DNA of 54,272 nucleotides from an uncultured Prevotella sp. (GTDB lineage Bacteria; Bacteroidota; Bacteroidia; Bacteroidales; Bacteroidaceae), in the NCBI GenBank assembly GCA_944320195.1, contig CALUGP010000018.1:1-54272 (forward strand), written 5' to 3'. Within the stretch, counting starts at the first letter, position 1; every line of letters starts with the position of its first letter. Positions 24,860 through 33,282 of this stretch are shown piece after piece. Under the pieces are notes generated by a model. The model made no database searches. It worked only from the letters and a program-made list of their open reading frames with translations, and was not told the DNA's origin. The translations under genes and the position numbers were made by a program.

Positions 24860-25738
24860 ATGAAGAAAGTTTACGCGGAAATAATAGCCGGCATGATACC
24901 ATGCAAAATGGCGCGCAACCGCTGGCGCGGACTGCTGCGCTACGGAGTTTTCAAAGCACTAAGACTGATGTGCCGGCTACACCATAACCACTCCCTGCCA
25001 CAATATTACCTGGCGGTCTGCGCCATAGCCAAGGACGAAGGCCCATACTTCAAGGAATGGATAGAATGGCACTGCAAGCAGGGCGTTGACAAATTCTACG
25101 TGTATGACAACGAAAGCACGGACTGCACGAAGGAAGTGCTTGAGCCATACATAAAGTCGGGACTTGTGGAATACACTTATTTTCCTGGCTACAGGATGCA
25201 GCTGGCCGCATATGACGACTGCATAGACAAGCACCGCTTCGACACACGGTGGATCGCTTTCATCGACTTGGACGAGTTCATAGTCCCCGTAAAAGACAAG
25301 AATATTGCAGAATTCCTTAGCCGGTTTGAAGGATTCCCGGCCGTAGAGATAAACTGGCTGATATACGGAAGCGGCGGAGCCAAGGCCAAAGAGCCGGGCA
25401 CGATGATGGAACGCTTCAAACGCCACGCCACGCCCGGCCATTATCTCAACCGCCATGTGAAGAGCATCGTGAATCCGCGGCGCGTGTTCACCATGACGGG
25501 ATGCCACGAGGCAGCACGCATTTCAGGCCGCGCGGCCGACTCTCACGGCAATCCCATTAAAAAGAATTTCCGTGAGCGCGAACCGCAACAAGACGTAATC
25601 CGCATAAACCATTACGCCGTAAGGTCTTACGAAGAGTTCTTGGAAAAGCAAGCACGGGGAAGAGCCAGCGGCACAAACAGGACAGTTCCCGACAGATATT
25701 TCGCCAAATACGACCTCAACGACATCGAGGAAGCCTGA
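24860..25738 (+). CDS. GT92-like glycosyltransferase
   Basis: Protein of 292 residues starting 12 nt after the Stealth stop. CAIAKDEGPYFKEWIEWHC followed by FYVYDNESTDCT and the metal-binding IDLDEF is the pattern of family 92 (formerly DUF23) glycosyltransferases. A short basic N terminus precedes the domain. Eukaryotic members galactosylate glycans; bacterial ones are found in capsule and LPS loci and their donors are mostly unknown. It ends 3 bp from the stop codon of a convergent Stealth gene, with no terminator between them. Confidence 0.8.
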   Translation: MKKVYAEIIAGMIPCKMARNRWRGLLRYGVFKALRLMCRLHHNHSLPQYYLAVCAIAKDEGPYFKEWIEWHCKQGVDKFYVYDNESTDCTKEVLEPYIKSGLVEYTYFPGYRMQLAAYDDCIDKHRFDTRWIAFIDLDEFIVPVKDKNIAEFLSRFEGFPAVEINWLIYGSGGAKAKEPGTMMERFKRHATPGHYLNRHVKSIVNPRRVFTMTGCHEAARISGRAADSHGNPIKKNFREREPQQDVIRINHYAVRSYEEFLEKQARGRASGTNRTVPDRYFAKYDLNDIEEA

Positions 25739-25741
25739 AAG

Positions 25742-26674
25742 TCACTTCTCGAACTGTGACTTCTCAGGGAAACGCTTGTCCAAGTAAGCCTTCTCCCTTT
25801 CCCTGTCCTCGTCTCTTGCGTATTGCGAATCGTTCATGCAGAACAGTATGGGGTTGTACCTTTCCAGCTTGGCGTAATGACTCTCATTCTGTATGTGTAG
25901 CCTGAACGATGTCCTGCGTGTGACATAATGCAGATGCGCACGCTTCTCGGCCAACGCCACATAAGAATAAATGTTCCTCTGCACATCGTCCGCGCTACGG
26001 ACATGATGCGTCAACATAGCTCCTATCTCGTTCTTGAACACCTCGCCCACATGCCTGTAGTCGCTCTTCAGGTAAGCATCGATGTTATGATGGGTCTTGC
26101 CTCCGTAATATATGCCATACCTTTTCTCGACCAGCTCGGCGGAATTACGTATGGCCTGAACATAGTTGCTCAACGCCTTGCCTTGCACTTTCTCTTTGAA
26201 CCACAAGGTGAATTTCCTGAACGGCCTGCGGTTAAAACGTATTATCGGCAAGCCGTCAGCTGCAAAAAAGGTAGCCGGAGTGACCGGCCTGTTGATGAAC
26301 ATGTCGTCGTTGGCATAAAGGAAATGCTCGGACAATCCGGGTATTTTATAAAGGAAATGCTCTATCAATCTTGAGTTGAAACACGGCAGGCTGACTTCAG
26401 GAAGAATCTCCTTATGGTCGACAATCCTAATCTTTGGATTTGAAGTATCAAGCCACTTCGGCACCTGGTTGTCGGTCACAATGAATATCTTGCGTATCCA
26501 CGGGGCGTACATCTCGACCGAGCGCAGGCTGTATTTAAGCTCGTCATTGTCCGAATAACGGCCCTTGCAGTTTACGGCCGACTTGTCTTCCGTCTTCCCG
26601 ATGCACGCATTATGCTTTGCCAGCCACTGCGGATCGTTGCCGTCAACCCAAAGATATACCATGTCTATGTCCAT
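25742..26674 (-). CDS. Stealth-family sugar-phosphate transferase, copy A
   Basis: Protein of 310 residues with CR1 DIDMVYLWVDGNDPQWL, CR2 DELKYSLRSVEMYAPWIRKI with FIVTDNQVPKWLD, the ANDDMFINR aspartate motif and the CR3-like HNIDAYLKSDYRHVGE. It is a close paralogue of the next gene on the same strand (26.7-27.6 kb), sharing nearly every motif and the C-terminal KRFPEKSQFEK. It is the last gene of a four-gene minus-strand unit and lies 24 bp after its paralogue. It probably transfers a hexose-1-phosphate to a surface glycan. Confidence 0.87.
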   Translation of the reverse strand: MDIDMVYLWVDGNDPQWLAKHNACIGKTEDKSAVNCKGRYSDNDELKYSLRSVEMYAPWIRKIFIVTDNQVPKWLDTSNPKIRIVDHKEILPEVSLPCFNSRLIEHFLYKIPGLSEHFLYANDDMFINRPVTPATFFAADGLPIIRFNRRPFRKFTLWFKEKVQGKALSNYVQAIRNSAELVEKRYGIYYGGKTHHNIDAYLKSDYRHVGEVFKNEIGAMLTHHVRSADDVQRNIYSYVALAEKRAHLHYVTRRTSFRLHIQNESHYAKLERYNPILFCMNDSQYARDEDREREKAYLDKRFPEKSQFEK

Positions 26675-26698
26675 TTTCTTTTATCGTTCTGGTTGTTT

Positions 26699-27649
26699 TT
26701 ATTTTTCAAATTCCGACTTTTCAGGAAACCGTTTTTCCAAATACGCCTTTGCCTTCATGCGGTCTTCATCCGTAGCATACTCAGAATCGTTCATGCAGAA
26801 AAACATCGGGCGGAGCCTGTCGAGCCTTGCATAATGCCTGTCCTTGTGTATCTCGACGTGCAGAGACTCCTTTCCCGTAACGTAACGCAGCCGCGCACGC
26901 TTCTCGGCCAACGGCACATAAGAGAATACTATGCGCTGAACGTCGTCATCGCTACGCATCCTGTTCTTGCGGTTTGCCATGAACTCCTCATTCATAACGT
27001 CTTCGGCAACGTGCCTGTAGTCGCGTTTCAGGTAAGCGTCGATGTTGTGATGCGGCATTCCCGTGTAATAAACTCCATACTTCTTCTCCACAAGACGCGC
27101 GGCCAAGGCTATCGTCGCACTGTAGTTTTTCAGAGGATTACGGCATATACGCTCGCGCCAGAACCAGCGCAACTTCCTCAAAGGCTTGCGCGTAAGCCTT
27201 ACTATGGGAAAGCCGTCACGGGTGAAGAAGTCGCCTGGCGTGGCTTCCTTGTTAAGATACATGTCATCGTTGGCATACAAGAAACGCTCTGCCAACCCGG
27301 GGATGCGATACAGATAATGTTCTATAAGGCACGAGTTGAAGCATGGAAGACTCTCCTCGGGCATAATCTCTGTATGATCTACTATCTTGACCTTCTGGTT
27401 TGACACGTCCAGCCATGCCGGCACTTGCCCGTCTGTGACTATGAACACACGGCGTATCCATGGCGCATACACCGCCACCGACCGCAGGCTGTATTTCAGT
27501 TCATCATTATCGGCGTAACGACCTTTACAATTCTCAGGCATATCTTTTTCCACACTGCCTATTAAAGCGTTGCGTTTTGCCTGCCATACAGGGTCGCTGC
27601 CGTCTACCCATAGATAAACAAGGTCTATTGCTTCAGGATTATTTTCCAT
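26699..27649 (-). CDS. Stealth-family sugar-phosphate transferase, copy B
   Basis: Protein of 316 residues, the tandem duplicate of the gene downstream. CR1 is IDLVYLWVDGSDPVWQ, CR2 DELKYSLRSVAVYAPWIRRV, then QVPAWLD, ANDDMYLNK and HNIDAYLKRDYRHVAE, and KRFPEKSEFEK at the C terminus. It overlaps the preceding glycosyltransferase gene by 11 nt, which implies translational coupling. Two diverged but collinear Stealth copies probably make different linkages or act on different acceptors. Confidence 0.87.
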   Translation of the reverse strand: MENNPEAIDLVYLWVDGSDPVWQAKRNALIGSVEKDMPENCKGRYADNDELKYSLRSVAVYAPWIRRVFIVTDGQVPAWLDVSNQKVKIVDHTEIMPEESLPCFNSCLIEHYLYRIPGLAERFLYANDDMYLNKEATPGDFFTRDGFPIVRLTRKPLRKLRWFWRERICRNPLKNYSATIALAARLVEKKYGVYYTGMPHHNIDAYLKRDYRHVAEDVMNEEFMANRKNRMRSDDDVQRIVFSYVPLAEKRARLRYVTGKESLHVEIHKDRHYARLDRLRPMFFCMNDSEYATDEDRMKAKAYLEKRFPEKSEFEK

Positions 27650-28436
27650 CTTCCAGTCTTTGTCTTATTATCGGATACTTTTCAAGAACAGCCTTCATCA
27701 CGGCTGAATTGCGGTCGACTCCCGACCTGAAGTTGACAAGTTTCAACGAAAGCTCGCGCGGCTTATCAAGCTCGCGCGGCTTACGCTTGCCGAACGGAAC
27801 TGGCACTATCTTCGTGCCGTTGACCACGGCAGCCGCCCAGAACCATATATCGTCTGTCGTAGGGGCAATTTTCGTGAACAAGTCAACGTCAAGCATTTCT
27901 TTTTTCAGGCAATGCGGCGGATACAACACGCCGCCGACTCCGGTCTGAAGATTGTCATATCCGGCATGTATCCGCTTAGTCAGGAAATGATACCACTTGT
28001 ACTTTTTCCATTGCCTGTAAGGAACGTCCAGTCTGATATGTCTGACGCGATGCGCCAATACGGCATCAGGCAACTGCTTATGCAAGCGCAACAGGCCGCG
28101 CAGCATGTTCCTGTCGTAAGCCGCGTCGTCGTCAATCGTCACGATGACCGCGTCAGGAAAATCAGCCAACGCTGGGATAAGCTTACGATATGAGCGTATA
28201 TCGCGGTTATAATTACGTATCTCGAATATCGGATTTGCCGCAGCCAAGTCCGACAGTTCTTGCGGTATGCCGTTCTCGCCAAATTGAGAAAATGTGAGAT
28301 AAAGAACTATCTTATCGGGAAGGACGGAGCCGTGCAGAACAGACCTTATGGCCTGCACTGCGTATGGTATGGCCTCAGGGAACGAGGTCAAAGACACGAT
28401 GACCCGCTCTCCAGCAATCTTCTTATTCATTTTCAA
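27639..28436 (-). CDS. Glycosyltransferase-like protein, copy A
   Basis: Protein of 265 residues. Opening VIVSLTSFPEAI, a central VIVTIDDDAAYD acidic motif and WKKYKWYHF indicate a GT-A-type transferase; TIDDD is probably the metal-binding site. I do not recognise a named family. It is a tandem paralogue of the next gene (28.4-29.2 kb), and it overlaps that gene by 14 nt and the Stealth gene by 11 nt, so the unit is tightly coupled. It probably adds a sugar to the glycan that the Stealth proteins modify. Confidence 0.75.
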   Translation of the reverse strand: MKMNKKIAGERVIVSLTSFPEAIPYAVQAIRSVLHGSVLPDKIVLYLTFSQFGENGIPQELSDLAAANPIFEIRNYNRDIRSYRKLIPALADFPDAVIVTIDDDAAYDRNMLRGLLRLHKQLPDAVLAHRVRHIRLDVPYRQWKKYKWYHFLTKRIHAGYDNLQTGVGGVLYPPHCLKKEMLDVDLFTKIAPTTDDIWFWAAAVVNGTKIVPVPFGKRKPRELDKPRELSLKLVNFRSGVDRNSAVMKAVLEKYPIIRQRLEDGK

Positions 28437-29211
28437 CAGCCTTTTTAATTTCCGGATACTTCACAAATATCGCCTCCAGCGCGGCCGCGTTGCGGTCGGT
28501 GCCGGTCTTGAAGTTGCTTGTCTTGAGCGAAAGCTCGCGCGGCTTGCCCAGTCCGCGCGGCTTGTTGTGGCCGAAGGGCACGGGCACAATCGGCGTGCCG
28601 TTGGCCACGGCGGCCGCCCAGAACCATATGTCGTCTGTCGTTGGGGCCATGCTGGTGAACAGCTCCGCGTCAAGCATTTCAGCTTTCAGGCTGTGCGGCG
28701 GATACAGTATGCCGCCAACGCCAGTCCCTATGTTGGTGAAACCTGAATGTATCCTCTTGAAAAGGAAGTGGTACCACCTGTATTTCCGCCACCGGCGGTA
28801 AGGCTCGCCCGGCTTCATCAGCTTGGCGCGGTGCGCCAGAACAGCGCCTGGCATCTGTCCGTGCAGGCGCAAGAGGTCGCGAAGCATGTTCTTATGATAG
28901 CGCACATCGTCGTCAACCGTCACTATGACGGCGTCGGGAAAATCCTGCAATGCAGGAACAAGCTTGCGGTATGAGCGTATGTCGCGGTCGTAGTTGCGTA
29001 TCTCGAACACCGGGCTGGCGTTGGCCAGCTCGATGAGTTCCTGCGGAAGTCCGTCATCGCCGAACTGCGAGAACGTGAGATAAAGCACCAGCTTGTCAGG
29101 AAGCACAGAGCCGTCCAATATGGATCTGACGGCTCCCGCGGCATATTTTATCGCCGCCGGAAATGATGTCATAGACACTATGACTTGCTGTTTACGTAAG
29201 TTCGCATCCAT
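28423..29211 (-). CDS. Glycosyltransferase-like protein, copy B
   Basis: Protein of 262 residues, first gene of the minus-strand unit. It shares with copy A the VIVSMTSFPAAI opening, LVLYLTFSQFGDDGLPQE, FEIRNYDRDIRSYRKLVPAL and the VIVTVDDDVRY motif. Its DNA is visibly more GC-rich than copy A (for example in the PELSLK and APTTDDIW regions), so the two copies have been separate for a while. The start at 29211 gives the motif set from residue 10 on and sits 26 nt past the predicted transcription start. A longer reading frame adds 40 residues unlike copy A. Confidence 0.75.
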   Translation of the reverse strand: MDANLRKQQVIVSMTSFPAAIKYAAGAVRSILDGSVLPDKLVLYLTFSQFGDDGLPQELIELANASPVFEIRNYDRDIRSYRKLVPALQDFPDAVIVTVDDDVRYHKNMLRDLLRLHGQMPGAVLAHRAKLMKPGEPYRRWRKYRWYHFLFKRIHSGFTNIGTGVGGILYPPHSLKAEMLDAELFTSMAPTTDDIWFWAAAVANGTPIVPVPFGHNKPRGLGKPRELSLKTSNFKTGTDRNAAALEAIFVKYPEIKKAVENE

Positions 29212-29243
29212 GCTGTTGTAACCAAATCTATACTTGCAAAGAA

Positions 29244-29251
29244 CAAAGGTA
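29244..29251 (-). promoter_or_regulatory. -7 promoter box for the minus-strand glycan unit
   Basis: The minus strand reads TACCTTTG, with a leader of about 26 nt before copy B. No strong upstream TTTG at the normal distance. Confidence 0.55.
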
Positions 29252-29347
29252 ATACAAAAAAGCGAGATAACAGGCATTTGGCGGCGAAAATGATTGAAAA
29301 TAACATTTGCCGGCACGGCAGCGCACATCAAACCATTTTACGGTTAA

Positions 29348-29426
29348 CGGCCTTTCGCCTTGTAAAAGGCCGTCTTTCAGCGTGTCAAAGGCCGTCTTTT
29401 AGAAGTCAAAAGGCGGCCTTTTGCAA
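29348..29426. repeat. REP-like cluster D
   Basis: Four units of the AAAGGCCGTCTTTT/AAAGGCGGCCTTTTGC type in a row, with short stems between neighbouring units (for example CGGCCTTT against AAAGGCCG). It lies upstream of the glycosyltransferase promoter and downstream of prfC. Confidence 0.7.
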
Positions 29427-29477
29427 AGCCATGCGTAACCGCCTGTGACACAGGCCATTACGAAACAGGAAACAAAA

Positions 29478-29526
29478 GCCGTGGAAGCGCGCCGCATAGA
29501 CAGTCTATGCGGTGCGCCCCCACGGC
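29478..29526 (-). terminator. Strong hairpin, probable original prfC terminator
   Basis: A long stem (GCCGTGG, GCGC and GCCGCATAGAC against their complements, small bulges) is followed on the minus strand by TTTTGTTT. It lies about 320 bp past the prfC stop, with the miniature element 29547-29782 in between, so the element may have separated the gene from its terminator. Confidence 0.65.
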
Positions 29527-29546
29527 TCAAACGTTGTGTTAATAAA

Positions 29547-29782
29547 ACGTGCGTTCGGCATGAGGAATCATCTTTCCAATTATAGAAATTCTTACCGCTT
29601 TGCTTTTCTGCCGCCCAATGGCAAGTCGTCATTCCGCTGAAAAGCGGAATCCAGAAAGCGCCCATAGGTATAAGCTGCCTTTGTCTTTTCGACTGGATTC
29701 CGCTTTTCAGCGGAATGACGACTTGCCACCGACTAGCAAAAAAACTGAAAGTGTGATATTCCTGTTATGCCGAACTCCCAGT
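29547..29782. mobile_element. Miniature inverted-repeat element, copy 1
   Basis: A 236-bp element with imperfect terminal inverted repeats (ACGTGCGTTCGGCATGA at the left, TTATGCCGAACTCCCAGT at the right). It is flanked by AATAAA on both sides (29541-29546 and 29783-29788), a candidate 6-bp target duplication. The centre is a 35-bp perfect inverted repeat (29620-29654 against 29693-29727); each arm itself folds as ATTCCGCT-GAAA-AGCGGAAT. No coding sequence. Copies 2 and 3 share the ends and body. Confidence 0.8.
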
Positions 29783-29849
29783 AATAAAGTCTTATAATAC
29801 TCTTGTCATGCCTTACAGGCAGACAAGACTGACAAAAAACATGTCTGTA

Positions 29850-31418
29850 TCAGAACTCGCTGGTGAAGTGGAAGCGTATGTGCTTGAAGTCCTGCTGCGC
29901 CATCTGGAGCACGTATCCTGAGTCGGCCAGGAACACGTCGCGGCCGTCCTTGTCCTTGGCCATGTACTGGTACTTGCGCTTCTTGAAGGATTCAAGCTCC
30001 TGCGGGTCGTCAGAGTCTATCCAGCAGGCCTTGTACAGATGCACCGGCTCCCAACGGCACTTGGCTCCGTACTCGTTTTCGAGGCGGTACTGTATGACCT
30101 CAAACTGCAGCTGACCCACCGTTCCTATGATTTTGCGGCCGTTGAACTGGTTGACAAACATCTGCGCCACGCCCTCGTCCATAAGCTGGTCTATGCCCTT
30201 GGCCAGCTGCTTTGACTTCATTGGGTCGTCGTTCTCGATGTACTTGAACATCTCGGGCGAGAACGAGGGTAGTCCGCGGAAGTGCAGCAGCTCGCCGTCG
30301 GTGAGCGTGTCGCCTATCTTGAAGATGCCGTTGTCGGGCAATCCTACTATGTCTCCGGGCCAGGCCTCGTCGATGGTGCTCTTGCGCTGGGCCATGAACT
30401 GCGTAGGAGACGAGAAGCGGACGGTCTTGCCCAGGCGCACGTGCAGGTAGGGCTTGTTGCGCTCGAAGCGGCCGCTGCACACCTTGCAGAAGGCTATGCA
30501 CGAGCGGTGGTTGGGGTCAATGTTGGCCGTTATCTTGAATATGAAGCCCGTGAACTTGGGCTCTTCCGGCTCAACCATGCGTTCCTCGGCCTTCGTGGGA
30601 CGCGGACTTGGGGCTATCTCAACAAAGCAATTGAGCAGTTCCTGCACGCCGAAGTTGTTAAGCGCGCTGCCGAAGAACACCGGCGCCACCTCGGCCGAAC
30701 GGTAGTCCTCAACATTGAACTCCGGGTAAACACCGTCCACAAGCTCAAGATCTTCACGCAGTTTGGCCGCGTCGGCCTCGCCAACGTGAGCCTCCAGCTC
30801 ATCGCTCGCAATGTCAACCTCAACCTTCTCGGTGACACGTTGCTTGTCGGGCGTGAACAGGTCGAGCTTGTTCTCGTAAATGTTGTAAACGCCCTTGAAC
30901 TTCGCTCCCTGGTTGATGGGCCACGACAGGGGGCGCACCTTTATCTCGAGTTCCTGCTCCAGCTCGTCAAGAAGGTCAAAGGGGTCGCGCCCTTCGCGGT
31001 CCATCTTGTTGATGAAGATTATCACCGGCGTGTTGCGCATACGGCACACGTTCATCAGCTTGCGCGTCTGCGCCTCCACGCCCTTGGCTCCGTCCACTAC
31101 GATTATGGCCGAGTCAACAGCCGTAAGCGTGCGGTAAGTGTCTTCGGCGAAGTCTTGGTGACCAGGCGTGTCAAGTATGTTGACCTTGTAACCTTCATAG
31201 TCAAACTCCATGACCGACGTGGACACGGATATTCCGCGCTGTTTCTCTATGTCCATCCAGTCAGACGTTGCCGTCTTGCGTATCTTGTTGTTCTTCACCG
31301 CTCCGGCCACCTGTATCTGTCCTCCGAAAAGAAGGAACTTCTCGGTAAGCGTGGTCTTACCCGCGTCAGGGTGAGATATGATGGCGAACGTGCGCCGTCT
31401 TTCGATTTCCTTGTTCAT
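29850..31418 (-). CDS. prfC: Peptide chain release factor 3
   Basis: Translational GTPase of 522 residues that recycles RF1/RF2 after peptide release. The G motifs are complete: [27 protein letters not shown] and NKMD, unlike the EF-G2-like gene at 2.7-4.9 kb. The length and the RF3-specific C-terminal region ([18 protein letters not shown]) are typical. No promoter box is visible between it and the rfbD remnant, so it may be read from the LysE/DUF4924 side. The mobile element and a hairpin lie past its end. Confidence 0.92.
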   Translation of the reverse strand: MNKEIERRRTFAIISHPDAGKTTLTEKFLLFGGQIQVAGAVKNNKIRKTATSDWMDIEKQRGISVSTSVMEFDYEGYKVNILDTPGHQDFAEDTYRTLTAVDSAIIVVDGAKGVEAQTRKLMNVCRMRNTPVIIFINKMDREGRDPFDLLDELEQELEIKVRPLSWPINQGAKFKGVYNIYENKLDLFTPDKQRVTEKVEVDIASDELEAHVGEADAAKLREDLELVDGVYPEFNVEDYRSAEVAPVFFGSALNNFGVQELLNCFVEIAPSPRPTKAEERMVEPEEPKFTGFIFKITANIDPNHRSCIAFCKVCSGRFERNKPYLHVRLGKTVRFSSPTQFMAQRKSTIDEAWPGDIVGLPDNGIFKIGDTLTDGELLHFRGLPSFSPEMFKYIENDDPMKSKQLAKGIDQLMDEGVAQMFVNQFNGRKIIGTVGQLQFEVIQYRLENEYGAKCRWEPVHLYKACWIDSDDPQELESFKKRKYQYMAKDKDGRDVFLADSGYVLQMAQQDFKHIRFHFTSEF

Positions 31419-31494
31419 TTTTTTAAGTTTAAGAAGTTATTGGAGTTAAAGAAGTCGCAGCCATTACCGACTAAAGACGGCGGCATGAAGCGAT

Positions 31495-31676
31495 TTAACT
31501 TCTCAATATTTTCACGCATTCTTCAAGGCTGTCCGCAATATCATTCACGGACAACCGGTCGGTTATGCCAAGTTCGCTACTTTCCGTATTGAAAAAGCAT
31601 GTTGTCCGTAATTATCCTCAAACTGCCTTATCTCGTTGCCCGACTGGCCGTTGACGCCAGTAATAAGTATGTTCAT
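31495..31676 (-). pseudogene. Remnant of dTDP-4-dehydrorhamnose reductase (rfbD)
   Basis: An ATG at 31676 opens a 37-codon frame starting MNILITGVNGQSGNEIRQF, the NAD(P)-binding N terminus of RfbD (normally with GQLGNEM). A stop follows at 31563. Shifting frame near there gives VNDIADSLEECVKILRS, like the C-terminal end of the same enzyme, up to the stop at 31495. About 250 residues of the middle are missing. The gene is therefore an internal-deletion remnant. The normal enzyme completes dTDP-rhamnose synthesis from the rfbA product; rfbA itself is intact 10 kb away. The rest of the 31419-31797 gap holds no gene. Confidence 0.65.
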
Positions 31677-31797
31677 TTTTATTTGCGGTTATGAGGTTTG
31701 GTGGTTGTAAGGTTTTACGGTTATAACACTTGGAGCCGTCGTGCGGACACATGGAACCAGCCATTGCCATAAAACCGTACAAGCGTAAAACTTGCAT

Positions 31798-32343
31798 TCA
31801 ATCAAATTCAAGCGGCTCTTCCTTGTCTTTCAGATAATAATCGGAAAGCATGCCGACAAAAGTGCTTATCTCCTTAATTGCATGTTCCGTATCGGGACTG
31901 ATCTTTTTCTTCTGCAAACGCAGCATCATCACACCGTAAAGAGCATTGAAACACGTCTCGATCTCAGTCTCTCCATTGTCGGCTCCGCGCTTGCGCAATT
32001 CCACAATGAAAGGCAAAACCTTATAATACTCACTGTTATAAAACGGGAACTTTGTGCTTTGCAACAACTGGGCGTTGAGCTCGACAAGCTGCTGCATCAC
32101 GATTTTGTTTATTTGCAGATGACCTTTCTCACGGCATCCCTCTTGGTTCATCATCCTCACAAGGTTTCCATACCAGTCGGTCATATCCTCTTTCTGCTCG
32201 TCAGAACATTCAAACCGGTCAATATACTCACGACGGATGCGTCCCAAGTTGCACCCGTAAGCACGTATCAGGTCTTCCACCTGCCACATGTAAAGCAAAT
32301 ACTCAGCTATGTTCTTTTTACGTAAATCCTGCGATATGAACAT
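31798..32343 (-). CDS. DUF4924-like conserved protein
   Basis: Soluble, mostly helical protein of 181 residues with no signal peptide or membrane segment. It opens with MFISQDLRKKNIAEYLLYMWQ and contains VEDLIRAYG and a cluster of Met/Tyr in the middle, resembling the Bacteroidetes-specific DUF4924. Function unknown. It is 81 bp downstream of the LysE-type gene on the same strand and just before the rfbD remnant. I took the ATG at 32343, because longer frames add a cysteine-rich start unlike the family. Confidence 0.7.
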   Translation of the reverse strand: MFISQDLRKKNIAEYLLYMWQVEDLIRAYGCNLGRIRREYIDRFECSDEQKEDMTDWYGNLVRMMNQEGCREKGHLQINKIVMQQLVELNAQLLQSTKFPFYNSEYYKVLPFIVELRKRGADNGETEIETCFNALYGVMMLRLQKKKISPDTEHAIKEISTFVGMLSDYYLKDKEEPLEFD

Positions 32344-32424
32344 CTTTCTATCAATTGACAAACAAACAAGACACAAGCAGGCAACATGCACGGAAACACA
32401 AATTGCCAGCTTGCACCTTACCTG

Positions 32425-33093
32425 CTAATAATGAAATGTATACAAATTGAACACAGTCCCGACGAGCACAATCAATGAAAAAATCATGACAATGCTGCCG
32501 ATGATTTTATTAATAATCACAATGCTGCTGTTGTCGAATTTTCCTCTTACCTTGTCTATCAGCCATGTCAGCCCGAACCACCACAACAACGCCCCACAGA
32601 TGATGCTGAAATAACCTATGCACATGTGCAAAGGATGTTTCGGAATGACAAATGCGAACTGTGCGAACGCCGCCATGAACAGGAAAATTATGAGCGGATT
32701 GGAGAACGTGACAAGAAAAGCCGTGACTCCGTTATGAATCAGCGTGCCCTTCTTGTTGCCGCTTACATGGATTTTTTTCGTAGGATCTGAACGGTAACAA
32801 TATATTCCGAAAGCCATCAGCATCACGCTTCCGGTAATCTGCAAGATGAAACGGTTATGGTTATTGTTTATCAGGTCCATCACAAAACTCATGCCGAAGC
32901 CTGTTATCAGCGCATAAATGAAGTCGCTGACCGTGGCGCCAATACCGGTGACAAACCCGTACCAGCGCCCCTTGTTCAAGGTACGCTGAATACACAACAC
33001 GCCCACCGGACCCATTGGCGCCGACGCGACGATGCCGATAAGCATGCCTTTGAAAATCCAATCAAGTATGTCTAAATGAAACTGAAACGGCAT
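32425..33093 (-). CDS. LysE-family translocator
   Basis: Inner-membrane protein of 222 residues with about six hydrophobic segments. VASAPMGPVGVLCIQRTLNKG is the conserved first-loop motif of the LysE/RhtB superfamily, and FLVTFSNPLIIFLF the second. Members export amino acids or related small molecules; the substrate here is not known. The start at 33093 removes 40 upstream residues and places the hydrophobic N terminus in position. A seven-of-eight -7 match (CAATTTTG on the minus strand, 33102-33109) lies 9 bp upstream; it is divergent with the ROK kinase. Confidence 0.8.
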   Translation of the reverse strand: MPFQFHLDILDWIFKGMLIGIVASAPMGPVGVLCIQRTLNKGRWYGFVTGIGATVSDFIYALITGFGMSFVMDLINNNHNRFILQITGSVMLMAFGIYCYRSDPTKKIHVSGNKKGTLIHNGVTAFLVTFSNPLIIFLFMAAFAQFAFVIPKHPLHMCIGYFSIICGALLWWFGLTWLIDKVRGKFDNSSIVIINKIIGSIVMIFSLIVLVGTVFNLYTFHY

Positions 33094-33148
33094 AACGCGT
33101 GCAAAATTGCTAATTTTTTGCGAAAGAAACAAATTTTGCCGATAAAAC

Positions 33149-33179
33149 TTTGTCGTATATGAGATTTTTGATACCTTTG
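33149..33179 (+). promoter_or_regulatory. Promoter of the ROK kinase gene
   Basis: TTTG (33149-33152) and TACCTTTG (33172-33179) are 25 bp apart centre to centre. Transcription should start near 33186, giving a leader of about 97 nt. Confidence 0.75.
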
Positions 33180-33282
33180 CATTCTGTCGGCAGACAGGAT
33201 TTGGCAACAACATACAAAGGCTGTCAAACCGTATTGACCACCGGTAAATTCAACAAGACTCAACATCAAATTTTTCGATATC

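Noticed and set aside
30282-31592. 436-codon plus-strand frame opposite prfC
   Set aside because: Antisense shadow of an RF3 gene with all GTPase motifs.
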